Shown here: one piece after another, positions 45,333 to 57,200 of the stretch | Layout: the number at the start of each line of letters is the position of its first letter | Numbering within the stretch: the stretch's first letter is position 1 | Source of the DNA: Nemophila menziesii | Taxonomy: Eukaryota > Streptophyta > Magnoliopsida > Boraginales > Hydrophyllaceae | NCBI GenBank assembly: GCA_029959085.1 | Contig: JARWIR010000002.1 | Coordinates: 77,590,224-77,654,223 of the forward strand | Reading direction: 5' to 3' | DNA length: 64,000 nt | Notes under the pieces: model-generated | Seen by the model: the letters and a program-made list of their open reading frames with translations, nothing else | Told to the model about the DNA's origin: nothing | The model's database searches: none | Position numbers and translations under genes: made by a program

Positions 45333-48300
45333 TCAAAGAAACAAAATATCACCTTCATCAATCAATGTTCTTTCTCTATGGGTTGTATTACTTTCCCCAA
45401 GTCCCTCATATTGCTAAAATTTAACATTTGAAATAACCGAGAAAAATGATAAGCAAGTATATTGAAAAATGAACTAGACATATAATAATCTCCAAACCTG
45501 TAATAGTTGCATAAATCCCGGAAACGTATCTTTATTGTTTGGTAAATCCTAACCAAATATAAGTGTAAATCAATTATTAGATGATCAAAGAAAACTAATA
45601 AAAAAGTTACTTGAAAATTCACCAGTGGCAATGCAAGATTTATACTTTCTTGTAATACGATATTTTCAACAGGCTCTTGTATAACAATATTTTCAACATC
45701 GGAAAATATATTCTTTTCATGGAAATTTAAATTTCTTCCAACCTGATTAAAAAATCAATTAACCTTATCCTTCAATTTAAAATAAATAAATTAAAAAAAT
45801 ACTTTACACCTTACTTTTTGTGTTTTTCCACTAGACCTATTAGATTGTGATTTATTACGTGTCTGACCTCCTTTAGAAATCTACAAAACAGAAAAATAAA
45901 TTTACGATAAAGGGGTATAAACGAATTCACTTAAATGAAATAAAAAATATTAACAAAAGACAATATAATGTAAATACATACCTTTTTCTTGGATGTTTTT
46001 ATGATTTTATATACAATAGACTCTTTTCTTTTTGAGCAAGGGCATCCTTTTCTTGGTACTCGTATCGGACTGAGAACTTTAGATCCTAAGTTTATAGATT
46101 GAGAATTTCCAACATTGTTACCATTGACTTTTCCATCATATTCATGATTATCTTTTACACAGTTATTGATAATATTTTCTTTAACTTCATTCAATAAAAT
46201 CATGGTACTATTGCATAAATCTTCAGACTTTGCTCCAACTCGTACAATTTCCATTGCCTGCGATAATAACTTGTTATATCTCATATTTTCCTCATTTGAT
46301 TTAAAGTCATCAATAAGACACTTTATATCTGTATGAGGGCGTTGTATATCTTTTTGCCAACGCCAAACAATGTATTTATCTGGGATGATTTTTATACTTT
46401 GGTATATGTATACACATAATATGTGTATACAAAGAATGCCCCGCGACTCGAATGATCGGCATATACATACCACATCTAATGTGTTCATGTCAAGAGTAAC
46501 TTCATAAGAAACACGAGTCTGTAAGCTTTCATAACCATGCAAAATTTCCGTGACATCAAATGTAAGTGTAGTCCCATCCGTGTTAATAAGAGTAATATTA
46601 TTACAATATATGAGACTTTTAATCTCATCCTGAAATATTTGGAATATTGAATTTGTATATACTTCCCTTATTTGTTTTTCCATAGAGTATGTAGAAACAT
46701 ATGGACAACTTACATTTCTAGAATGAAAATCCGCTTCTTTTTCTTTCTTTATCTTTTGTTGCATTGCCAAGTCGTATTGCTCAACAAATTGTTTTAGGCT
46801 GGTTGTACTTCGCACATAACCATCAAAGAAAGCATTCATACTCTCACTCCTTTGAGTAGTTGACATTCCGGCCCAAAAATTATCATTCACATAGACAGGA
46901 ACCCAACGATATCGACATTCATATAAACTATTAAGACAATTATTATCCTCCAACTCATATTTCTCGATCATATTTTTCCATCCTATTTCAAAATCATTGA
47001 TTGTTAAACAGTTATGCACAAGTCGACGTAAAGTACTAGTGATATTAAGATATTTCTCATATCTTCCAAATTTTTCTGGAACTTTTTTCATTATATGCCA
47101 CAAGCATAATCGATAATGAGACTGCGGAAAAACACAACTTACTGCATTCTGAATTGCTTGACACTGATCTGTGATGATTGCTTTTGATGCAATTCCTGAC
47201 ATACATTCTAACCATACTTTAAATAGCCAAACATAATTTTCAGAAGTTTCATTCGCAAGTAATGCACAACCCAACAATATTGACTGTCCATGTTGATTTA
47301 CCCCAGCAAATGGCGCAAATGGCATATCATATTTATTTGTCAAGTAAGTTGTATCAAAAGTAACAACATCGTTGAATGATTCATATGATGCTCTACACCT
47401 TGCATCAGCCCAAAAAACATTTTTAATCCTATGTTTTTCATCAACATCAATGACATGAAAAAAATCAGAATTCTTTCTTTGCATTCTTCTAAAGTAACTA
47501 AAAAGAGCTTCAGCATCACCTTCACCAAACTTTAACCGTCTTTGTTTAGCAATAAAATTTCTACAGTCTCTTTCATCAAAATGAACATTTTCAAATCCAC
47601 CTGCTTCTACTGCAAATACGTTAAAACTTTTACCTACTTTAATTCCTACTTTATCATTCAATTCAAGAATTCTTTTTGTAGGAGTATCAATTTTTTTGTT
47701 ACTACTATGCTTGTATGTATCTTGCGGATCAACATAGTGGTTATGGTTTAACTCAACGATTGACAAACAATATAGTCCATCATTATTCAAATTTGCAATA
47801 ATTCTAACAGGACAATTGGTTTTTTTCGTAGGTTTTTTTTTGAAAATCATTAGTAGCCATGTGTCTAGGATTACCAGATTTATCGCATGAAACCGTATAT
47901 GATCTAACCTTTCCATCATCTCCACGGTTTAATCTTTTATCATCGTCCCAAATCCGACTTTCTTTGCATATCGAATAAAAAATTCACAAGCATCTTCATA
48001 TGACTGAAAAAGCATTCCTTTTTTGGGAACCTCGATATCATCTCCATTAAATTTCCTGTCCAATAAAATTATAAATTATATGAAAAAGAAGAAAATTATA
48101 AATCATCTAACTTTTTTATTTTTCTATTTCTTAATTGTACTAACGCTGTTAGTGAAACAATTCCTTATCACATAGTAAAAGGCTTCCAATACTTACACGA
48201 TGGCCAAGGTAGGATTTTTATAACAACAAAATACTGAACACAATTGTAATTGTAATTATATTGTATCTGGATAATTCTTAAAAATTAATATTTACAAAAA

Positions 48301-48670
48301 ATAGAATCAATTATTTATTCAATTTAAGTAGAAAGTGGAAGTGTTCATAGTATGTCTAATTTGTAAAAGTTATTATTTCACAACTTTTCTTCACAGTTGC
48401 GGACCTCCCATTACACACTAATTGCAGCAAACATTTTTTGGTACACAGAAAAAAACAAAAAAAATAAATAAAACACTTTCATATTTAAATGGCTTCCAAC
48501 AATTATAAGATGGACAATGTAGGATTCGTATAAAACATAATACACAAACAACAGATAATTCAGAAAAAATAATTTTACAGAAATTGAAATCGATTATTTA
48601 TTTAATTTACTTACTTTTTTGGAGACGGAGTAATTTCTTCGTGGTCCGCCGCCGGTGGAGTTGATGTCAT
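45333..48670 (-). pseudogene. FAR1-type MULE transposase, six exons, frame-damaged
   Basis: Exons on the minus strand: 48670-48615 (ATG, GTAAGT donor), 48055-45982, 45880-45815, 45742-45611, 45548-45498, 45413-45333 (TGA). All introns are GT-AG and all phases agree, giving 820 codons including the stop. The main exon carries a FAR1 DNA-binding domain, the MULE transposase core with D253 (TFDTTY), D315 (AIITDQ) and E423 (QRSESM), numbered in the joined protein, and a SWIM zinc finger CIC...CIH at about 549-563. Damage: a one-base loss near 47935 and a one-base gain in the A9 tract at 47833-47841 leave about 35 codons of the FAR1 domain out of frame and a TAA at 47931-47929. The frame is otherwise intact, 664 codons from 47925. 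The enzyme would bind the TIRs and move the element. Exon 1 and intron 1 lie in the right TIR, so the TIR must hold the promoter. Confidence 0.85.
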
Positions 48671-48920
48671 CTGTTGTTTTTTTTTTTTGCTTGAGCTGTG
48701 GTAATCGGTCGATACAATGGAGAAGATAACCTGTTGTATTAAATTAGATATTTTAAGTAATTTATTTAGATTGATATAATAAAGGTAATTAAATAAAAGA
48801 TATTAAATAAAATAAAGAATATTTAAAAATTAGAAATAATGAGGTGTACATGCCATGTAGGACGCCACATCACGGGTGACATTTGGGTGATATAGATTTG
48901 GGTGGTATATATCATTACTC
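48181..48920 (-). repeat. right TIR of the MULE
   Basis: About 740 bp, the uninterrupted partner of 38616-39102 plus 43311-43600. Read on the minus strand it contains the presumed promoter, the exon 1 ATG (48670-48668), the GTAAGT donor at 48614 and much of intron 1. It shows the pre-insertion state of the LINE target: ATGTT-TGCTGC-AATTAG at about 48415-48436. Confidence 0.93.
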
Positions 48921-48929
48921 TATTATTAT
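48921..48929. repeat. right TSD of the MULE
   Basis: TATTATTAT, identical to 38607-38615. Confidence 0.8.
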
Positions 48930-49785
48930 AGAGATAGAAGTTACTAATTTACATTTTTAACTATTAAATAAAAATATATATTTATTAAATAGAATAATTC
49001 GTAATTTAATCATACCAAGTTTAATTTTCTATTTAAATCATAAAGTTTTCAACTTTTTATTTAAAATAAATATTATTATATATGTAAAGTTATCAAAAAA
49101 ATTAACTATTAAATAATAACTATTCCGCTCCAGAGCTTTTCTGTATGTGATGTTAACATGTCTGGAGTTATGGCAGAATTTTTGATAGGTGAACAGGGGG
49201 TGACAACGATGATTCCTAATGGTGACAGATGCTCCTCGACTAAAGGGAAGTAACCGATGGAATTGAGGTTAGACTAGTTGCATTGGCTATCTGCTTGACA
49301 AATTGGCTTGATCTGAATGACGGGGTTTTCAACGAGAGCAAAAAAACAAACCACTGCAAGTCATGAAATATATTGTGGAGAATAACGCCATTAACTATAT
49401 CTGAGCCTGGAGTAAAGAAATATATGGTGGATTGATTATTTCCGCATATAGTAATCTTGTGAAGTGGGTTTATTAAACCTGAGTTGGGGATTAGGTTAAA
49501 TATCGATTGTAGTCTAAAACATGGTTCCTCAATGGCTGGTGTTAGGGGTATTTTCGAGATAAAGACGGAAAGTTGTGCGGAGAAATTGAAGTATAAGTAG
49601 GCCCTACAAGTGTAAGATGGTTATGAAAAAATCATATGAGATCCAATAAGGGTTAAAGTTGTAAGATAAAAGTATATTTTTTTTGGGGTATTTTTTCTGT
49701 TTTTAAGATTGTGCCCAACTGTTGTCTTAACTATGTCGGATTCATCACATAAAGTCACGCAAATGAGTGTAAAGTGGTCGTTAGA
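48930..49785. other. no gene recognised
   Basis: Slightly less AT-rich in 49130-49620 than its surroundings, with short broken frames on the plus strand that I cannot assign. It may be an old gene or transposon relic. Confidence 0.4.
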
Positions 49786-50045
49786 AATAGGCATCCGCGA
49801 CGACATAGTTTAGTCGCCAGTTGTTATGTCAACAACGACTACAACATACGACAACAAAAAATACATTTTAAATATAATATCTCTTCTGACGACTTTGATG
49901 TTATTCGCGATGACTAAATTTAGTCGTGAATGACAAATAAGGTAGGCGGCGACTTGTGACATCAATGATACTGTTTAGTCGGTAAAATCTTATCTTTAGC
50001 GACGACTTGTATTTAATCGCTAAAAATTTTGTACAGCGATAGCAC
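49786..50045. repeat. CACTA-like subterminal array
   Basis: Repeated GCGACGACT / AGTCGT motifs in both orientations, including the palindrome GACTAAATTTAGTC at about 49913, ending with AGCGACGACTTGTATTTAATCGC. Such arrays are typical of CACTA ends. No exact terminus or 3-bp duplication could be fixed. Confidence 0.4.
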
Positions 50046-50980
50046 TGAAAAGGTACAGCGAATTCCAATTTCGATTAATAATATTAACTAGTATATATAT
50101 ATAATAAGCATAATGTGATTGGGGAGAAACGTCATTACAACGTGGGATTGATGTCAAGATATATATGATACACCCCACAGACAAGGACACGATACATGGT
50201 GGGTGGATTGTGATGGTGGTGGTGAAGCTATCATCAAATTCTTGAATTTGGGGGGGAATTAAATAAAACATAATCGAGCAAAAAGTGTGTAGAAAACTAA
50301 GAAAAGGTTAAAGAATGGGGACCAAATGGTCATGCGTGTGACCACCAGATGAAAAAGGCTCCAACAAGGAAACTCATCTTCTCTTAATTCGCCTCCATGT
50401 CCAAAGCAAGTTATATACATAGTACCACTCTACCTACTAAAGATGGAAAGAGAGATAATGAGATATATTGGCCTGCCAATATTAGACAGACTTGGTGGTC
50501 AATCGGTCCTACTATACGTACCCATGGGAATTCTGTAGACGTATTGACTCGTCTTTATCTCTGTCTTATTTTTACCTTGTTACATGATGGAAGTGACCAA
50601 TTCTTACTCAGACTTTCAACATATAGGAGTGCTTAATCAGATATCATAAAGAGACATTGAAAATGATAAATTTATTGATGCTATAATGTAGTAAGATCTT
50701 TTGAGAATCAAGCATGATACATATTTTCACCGGCCAGAAAACGAATTTGTTACCTTTGCATATCTAGCTACATGCACTTGTATTGCCACTTATAGTCGAC
50801 ATGATACGATAGATATGATGATAGGTGCTGTGTAATTCCACCAAGAGGACCGGGGTAATTACTCCGATAGGTTCTAAAAATTAAAAATAAACTCATCTTC
50901 TATATATCAATGATTAACATTCAATTGGACAAATTTTATCAGATTTTGGGAATAAAAGTATTTCTTTCTGACTTGTGTAA
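50046..50980. other. no gene recognised
   Basis: No domain recognised in the short frames here (50397-50636 on plus, 50020-50271 on minus). Confidence 0.5.
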
Positions 50981-50988
50981 TACCAAGG

Positions 50989-51560
50989 TAGGGGAGAGCA
51001 TGGGTCGGTTTTACCCGGTTTTGAGGTTAGGGTAAACCAAGGGTAATATATTTCGGATTAAGGAATTGCTAGGGGTAGGGTAAAAAAAACTTTACCCTCG
51101 GGTTAATTCGGTTTACCCTTCGGTTACCCTCGGTTTACTCTCGTTAGTCAACATTAGTCAGACTCTTTTTTAACGCATGAAAAAATTAAATAAATGAGAA
51201 AATTTGAAAACACTTATATCATTATACTTCGAAAGATCAAAGATACAATCTTGACATTAGAAACCAAAAAATGGTAAATCGAATACTTCAAAATATATTA
51301 TACATGTTTGGAATATCCGAGAAGCCAAATTAAATGACTTTTCAAATATACATGTTTTTTTTTTTATTTACACGGTTTTTCGGTTTGGGTAACCCCAACC
51401 CAATAGCTTGGGTAATATATAGGTAAAATACATGGACCCGAAAAATCATAAGGTAACCCGATGGATAAGGTTGACCAAAGTAAAATTAACATATAGTTTG
51501 GATCGGTTTGGTTAAAATTAACACGGTTTTTCGGTTTTGTTAAAATTTTGCTCACCCCTG
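50989..51560. mobile_element. hAT-like MITE (TSD TACCAAGG)
   Basis: A 572-bp element with ends TAGGGGAGAGCA and, on the minus strand, CAGGGGTGAGCA. A perfect 8-bp duplication TACCAAGG lies at 50981-50988 and 51561-51568, the hAT signature. The interior is rich in GGTTTACCCT and AACCGGTT-like motifs near both ends and has no transposase. Confidence 0.9.
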
Positions 51561-51568
51561 TACCAAGG

Positions 51569-53092
51569 ATATAAGTAAAAAGTATAATAATACAGTTAAA
51601 TTTCTTGTTCTAAAGCTCTTTACTTGACCCGTCCAGATTTCACATATGCGTAGGATCGGCTCACGAGACAAGCAACCGATCCAGACACTTTATGCCTCAT
51701 ATCGTTTTGATAAAAAAAGACCTAAATTTTTATCAAAACAATAATTTTATGGTTAAAAGAAATTACTTTAAAAATTTATAAAATTATTTTATTTTAAATT
51801 TTTAAAAATTATACTCTTTATTAACTTCATTGCTTTGTTTTATTTTGTTAAAAAATTCGCATCAAGTTTCAATGAATAGAGATAATAAGAAACTGCAACA
51901 AAACCTAAGCGGGGCAGGTTCGATGACTTACACTCGAAAGCGGACGTCTATGATTTTGGTAAGGAATCCAATTAAATATTTTTGAACATTTATTTACTTG
52001 ATTATTTGACCGGAACAGGAGGAGGAGACAAATAAGACGTTTCGATTGACCCCGACTGAGGGATCCCAGACACAGCAACAACAGCATCAACAGTCACTTT
52101 TTCCCGGATTAGGCAACTTCTTTCGGGAAATCGGGGTTTGATAAGAAAAAGGCAGAGTGGAGAAAAAAGAAGGTTTGAGCGAGCAGATATAAGTTTTAAA
52201 TTACGCTAACAGTTATTCATATAATTTAAAATTTGATATTTAATTTATAGAACATGACACACTTACTTACGCCATTCTGCTAAACAGAGTCTGAGAATCC
52301 CAAAGTCAGACTGACTCGTCATCGTCTACACCCTCCCTATCGCATCAGGATCAGGTGAATGCGGTCATGGAGGCGGCTCGCCTGGGTTTGGCTGAAGGGA
52401 CGCGCTACTGGACCCCTGGAGTTGGACTCCCGCTTAAGACCAAGCTGTCAAATAGTGATAATTCTGATCGGGTCAACGATAAGATGATCAGGGATTTCGA
52501 GTGGATGATGACCACCCTCAATGATTTTCTTCTCTCCATAGGCAAGGACCCTATGCCTTCAGAGGATATATCTCGACCCACGAGCTCCACAGCTGGCACC
52601 CTGACCCACGAGGGAGACCATCGACGCATGGATGAGTGGGGCCATCGAATTACTTTATTGCTGCATGCCGAACATGGACTCTCGGGAGTCGTGCCTCATA
52701 ATTATCCTCCAACGGCCAGTAATTTAGATCCCGCTCGACCCGCTCCTTCGACAGCTCTAACAGCTCCTCCTACTACTCTTCTACCAGCCACTCATTTAGG
52801 CTTACGGACGACGGTTATAGTTCTAATGAAGATTCTACTAAACTTTGATTTATATTTTTATTCGGCTATTTATGTACTGTTTTGACTTACTATCCGACTT
52901 TATGTTGACTTTTTAGTACTTTGTATAGGTTTGACTTTATTTTGACTATTTTGCCACCGGTTCTCGTTTTTATATATATCGGGTTTATTTTAATTATCGG
53001 GTTTATTTATATTTCACTATTAGACGATATAAAACTAAAACAAAAAAATGAAAAAGTAGAAAAAAAAGAAAAAAAATACAACTGTAAAAAAA
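51569..53092 (+). other. unrecognised ORF region, possibly a CACTA second gene
   Basis: The frame 52355-52885 (176 codons from GTG) is open further upstream to about 52290, with a serine-rich start. It has a proline-, threonine- and alanine-rich tail before about 52800. It follows an exon-like segment at about 52018-52139 (after an AACAG acceptor) with a run of glutamines. GC content is higher than the surroundings. I do not recognise the protein. Its position just inside the CACTA-like end at 53380 would fit a CACTA accessory gene, but this is speculation. Confidence 0.3.
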
Positions 53093-53380
53093 AGTCTATT
53101 GCGACGCCATAGGTCCTCGCTAAAGATAACCCAAAAGTCATCACTAAAGACTAGGTAGTCAACCGCGAGGACTTTTTCCTTGCGGGAAACTTAATCTTTT
53201 GCGAGGACACGTGGTCCTCTCTAGAGATAGATTGTCTCACACAAGGGCACAAAAGTCGTTGCGTAAGCGGTCTTTAGCAAGGACATGTCCTCGCTAAAGA
53301 TGAAAGCGAACTTCCGGGACAGATTTTTTGTTTTTTCGCGAGGACTTAAGTCCTCGCGAAAGATAAAACGCGTAGTAGTG
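53093..53380 (-). mobile_element. CACTA element terminus with subterminal repeats
   Basis: Read from 53380 on the minus strand the sequence starts CACTACTACGCGTTTTATC, a classic CACTA terminus. It is followed by GCGAGGAC / GTCCTCGC and TCGCTAAAGAT motifs in both orientations as far as about 53093. The opposite end was not found within the window. Confidence 0.65.
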
Positions 53381-53846
53381 AGAGAATGTCGTACGTGATG
53401 ATGAAATCAGGGATATTTGATTATGTTAATGATTATAAAGCTTGGGAAAACATAAAGGAACAACAAATTACTAATAAAATCATAAGAATTGAAGAAAATA
53501 GCAACAAATCAGATAACAAATATAAACAATAATTAGGTAAAAAATTCACCTTACATTTTAGTGTAGATAAACTAGTGAGGAACAATGAAAAAATTAATCA
53601 TCAACGGGATAGTATTGTGTAATGAGGAGTGAGCAGAGAAGAAATTTCACCGAAGAAATTTTGCGCGTGTTTTAAGTATGCGTGGAGAGACTTAGTTAGG
53701 ATACTAACTCGTGAGTATTGGGGGAAATAAATATATATATAAAAAGAAATTAGATTTAAATAAGATAGTATATAAAAGGTAAAAATGGAAAGTAAATATG
53801 ACATTGTTATTGATTGGGAATTAATCTTTTAATTTATAATCAAGTA
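53381..53846. other. no gene recognised
   Basis: AT-rich spacer between the CACTA end and the copia element. Confidence 0.5.
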
Positions 53847-53851
53847 GAAAG
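53847..53851. repeat. left TSD of the copia element
   Basis: GAAAG, identical to 60214-60218. Confidence 0.85.
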
Positions 53852-54051
53852 TATTATGAATAATTATAATATTATTATTATTTTTGGATGTCCAAAGGTT
53901 TAAACTTTACTTTCTTATTTATTGTGGAAAGTAGAGGGTCACTCTTTACCCTATAAATACAAGATAATTTCTTTGTAATAAAACTAGTTGATTTTGGAAG
54001 ATAAGAATATAATTCTCTCTTCATCTTTATCTTCTTTTTCAGTTTATAAGA
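53852..54051 (+). repeat. 5' LTR, 200 bp
   Basis: Starts TATTATGAATAA and ends CAGTTTATAAGA. It aligns without net length difference to 60014-60213 with somewhat under a tenth of positions changed. A TATA-like ACCCTATAAATAC lies at about 53948. The terminal TG and CA appear mutated at the left and right ends (TA and GA). Confidence 0.9.
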
Positions 54052-54254
54052 CGTTATCACCACGAATAAGTCTCTTTCACAAAAGTGTAGTGAGATAGCC
54101 TAGAAGGTAAAATCATTCGTCAGCAAAGTAGATTGCATGTGTTTGAACCACAAATTCGTTGATTTATTTTATATATAATGTTTTTATTTGATCAATCACT
54201 TGTAATTTCCATTTTATTCTTATTGTGTTAAATTTGGTGTTTGTGATATTTTTT

Positions 54255-55600
54255 TTTTTTTGGAGCTTATGTATTTCAATGGCCGGAAGCCTATATGTAA
54301 TTTTTTGTAAGGCTTGAAGCCTATATGTATTTTAGAAGGCCTAAAACTAATATATAATTTTAAAGAGCTCAAACCCTTAATAAAATACAAAAGCCCGAAG
54401 CTAAGATTAACGTTGTAGACTTGAAGTCTCGATTTCAATTCAAAAGCTCGAACCTAAGACTAATGTTGCAGACTCGAAGTCTCAATTTTGATTAGTATAT
54501 GATGATGTTATATGTAGATTTATTTATCATCCAGAAATTAAAAAAAAAATAGAACTGGTATGAGTAATTGGGAGATTAGAATTGAGACCTTAGATTGTAG
54601 AGTATTTACATAGAACCACTAGGCTATATATTTATTTTGTCATATACTAGTAAATTTTGACAAATATGATCTACATTTTGTTATAAATTATTCATATTCT
54701 ACATATAGGCCCGAAGCCTACATAGAAATTTATATTATCGGGATAATATACCAAAATTTATAGGCCCGAAACCAACAAAGAATTTTATATGCCAGGCCAA
54801 AAACCTATCACGAATTTTATATGCCGAAAAAATAAAACAAATCTCATAGGCTCGAAATCTAGAATACAATTTATATGCCCGAAGCATAGAAAATAAAATT
54901 ATCTAAAGGCTTAAAACCTATATAAATTTTGTTATAATTTCCATAAAAAATTGAGGAATGAAAATTAACTTCTTAAACAACTTTCATTCATCTCCTAAAG
55001 AGGATTTTATTAAATATAAATTATTACTTCCAATTCAGTGAAGTGAATGATATTGATTTATTTTTATAATTATTTTTCTTGAAGTGAATAAAATATGTAG
55101 GGACAAAGGCTACAAGGACTTCTATATGCCTGAAGCATATACAGAAATTTATAGACCTGAAGCATTTTTATAGGTAGGAAGCATAAGAGAAATGATATAG
55201 GCTCGAAATGTACATCGAAATATAATAATAAATATATTTACAGACTTGGAGTCAGAATCGTATTTTAAGCATATGACAAATTTTATAGGCCCGAAATCTA
55301 TATCGAATTTGTATGCCAGAAACATATACCAAATCTATAACACAGTTTATATGCCCGAATTATCTAAAGATTTGAAACCAAGATAAAATTTTGATTTCTT
55401 GAAGCATATATCAATCTTTTTTAAAGTCTCGAAGACTAGGTCAAATTTCTAAAGGATGGAGTATGAATTAAATTTTTAAATACTCGAAACCTATATGGAT
55501 TTTTAAAGGTTTGAAGGTTAAATTAAATTTTGACGGCTCGAAATCTAAAAGTATTACAAAGACTTGAAGTCTTAATTCAAATTTATGGGTTTGAAGAAGA
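54255..55600. repeat. degenerate GCCCGAAGCCTATAT repeat array in the copia element
   Basis: Across about 1.3 kb the motif GGCCCGAAGCCTATATG and its variants (GGCTCGAAATCT, GCCTGAAGCATAT, GCCCGAAACC) recur every 30-45 bp on the plus strand, separated by A/T-rich stretches of GAAATTTATA type. It occupies the leader or gag position. No frame is kept open. Confidence 0.8.
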
Positions 55601-56104
55601 AAAAAAGGCATTATATGATAAAAAAACTCATATAAATATCATGGATATTTAAGAATAGAATTGTGTCATATGTTACACGATGATTTTATTCATAAAAGTA
55701 CAAAACATTATGAGGAGATAAGTAGAACTATATAATTTTATAAAGTGTACCATCTTTTGGTATAATTTTTTCAAAGTTAGCATGATAACAGGTTTGAACT
55801 TGTAACCTCCTTTATAAATGTTTAAAGTCTTACCAATTGGACAAGCTAATAATTTGTTAGTAAATTGGACAAAAAGAAATGTTAGTACAATTTCAGGTAC
55901 TACTAAATTAAGTGAGGATATCAAACGGCTAATGTAATATTACCGGGTGAAACAAATATACGTCTCCTTGTATCAGATCACACATATACTCCTCAAGTTG
56001 CTATCACTTGAATAAATGTTTTAAAAAATACTATGAGATTGTTCGTCTTGTAAGCACGAAAAGTAATGATTTATTGATATAAAAATCATAATTCGTGATC
56101 CATT

Positions 56105-57200
56105 TACATAATATTATTCCCTAAAGTGATTAGAATTACATTCCCTAAACGAATGCAATAACTATAAAATGCGTATTGAAATAAACATTGTGGTGACAAA
56201 ATTTGATTGGATAAAATTACATTATCTGGCTCAAAAGCATTCCATGTAGTAGTTGGAATTGCGTTCCTTGTAATGGTTGTAGAATTTTTCAGTCTCTTTG
56301 AAAATGGATATGTAAGCAAATCTGGCAGGGTTAAATACGATTAAATATTGTATTCTTTGGCTAAAATTATTCATTATAGTGAAAAAAACTACATTCTATG
56401 AAGAAAATGGTACGTCTTCTAATGTGTATTGGAATCAGCGTGGTGGTAATCATAACTTTACCTGAGGTTGAAAATCACGAAAGTGTTGCAAAGTTTACTT
56501 TACATGTATGTTTTCATAAAGTGTACATATATATATATATATATAATTGTTTCTACTAGACTTGTTGTTAAGAATAGAAAATGAGGTGATGACAACAAGA
56601 TTTGTCGTGAAAAAAAAAGGATTGGAAGCAAAGCAAACCAAAAAAATATGAGGTTACTATTTCATGAGAATATAAAAGAAAAATTGAATACCGTCGCTAT
56701 ACTTCCAAACTTCAAGGTTAACATAATTATTATCCTGAAGTACATATTATTGTAGCTGGAAGTATTTTTGAAAGAAAAAGAAAAATTAAGATATTTTAAC
56801 ACTTCATATCATGAAAGTACTCCTAGAGTAGGTATATCGTAAGTAGAGTTTTATCACCATATTAGGGTTTAACATTACATTTTCTTGTAAACTATAACGT
56901 TTCATTCTTCGAAGTGAATGGAACTACATTCCCTGAAATGAATGTAACCGTTTTCATAAACTAAATAAATAGACATATGGATGAAATCAAGTGGGTTAAT
57001 GTTGTATTCCTTAATTAGAAATTATACCCTGTAGAGAATAGGATCACATTCTCTAAAGAAAATGTACCATTTCCAGCTTATATAACATTGGCCCGGTAAT
57101 AAAAATAATTGAGTGACTTAAATACTGTTTTTCCTAGCTAAAAACCATTCCTTGAAGTGAATGGAAGTGCGTTTCTGGAGGAAAATGCAATGTTTTTCAA
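56105..57200. repeat. CATTCC-TGAAGTGAATGGAA repeats in the copia element
   Basis: Loose repeats built around ATTCCTTGAAGTGAATGG and ACATTCCCTGAAATGAATGT are seen near 56110, 56240, 56370, 56905, 57010 and 57150. Each contains an imperfect CATTC / GAATG inverted pair. Unit length varies. Confidence 0.6.

Larger units (their letters stand above)
38616..48920 (-). mobile_element. Mutator-like element (MULE) with long TIRs, holding a nested LINE
   Basis: A 10,305-bp unit bounded by inverted repeats that both start GAGTAATGATATATACCACC. The left TIR is 38616-39102 plus 43311-43600, interrupted by a LINE; the right TIR is 48181-48920. Without the LINE the element is about 6.1 kb. A 9-bp duplication TATTATTAT flanks it. 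It encodes a FAR1-type MULE transposase on the minus strand (48670 to 45333). The copies of the TIR differ at scattered positions, more so in the inner third, so it is not a very recent insertion. The element was probably autonomous before two frameshifts arose in the transposase. Confidence 0.93.

Noticed and set aside
45931..45981. C-terminal extension of the transposase main ORF (VCIYIILSFVNIFYFI)
   Set aside because: It begins exactly at a GTATGT splice donor; the four downstream exons join in phase, so this extension is intron read-through.
38616..48920. CACTA or hAT class for the large element
   Set aside because: The ends are not CACTA, the flank duplication is 9 bp rather than 3 or 8, and the transposase is of FAR1/MULE type.
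54060..54165. tRNA or SINE-like B-box (TGTTTGAACCAC) after the copia 5' LTR
   Set aside because: No complete A-box/B-box pair or cloverleaf could be drawn.
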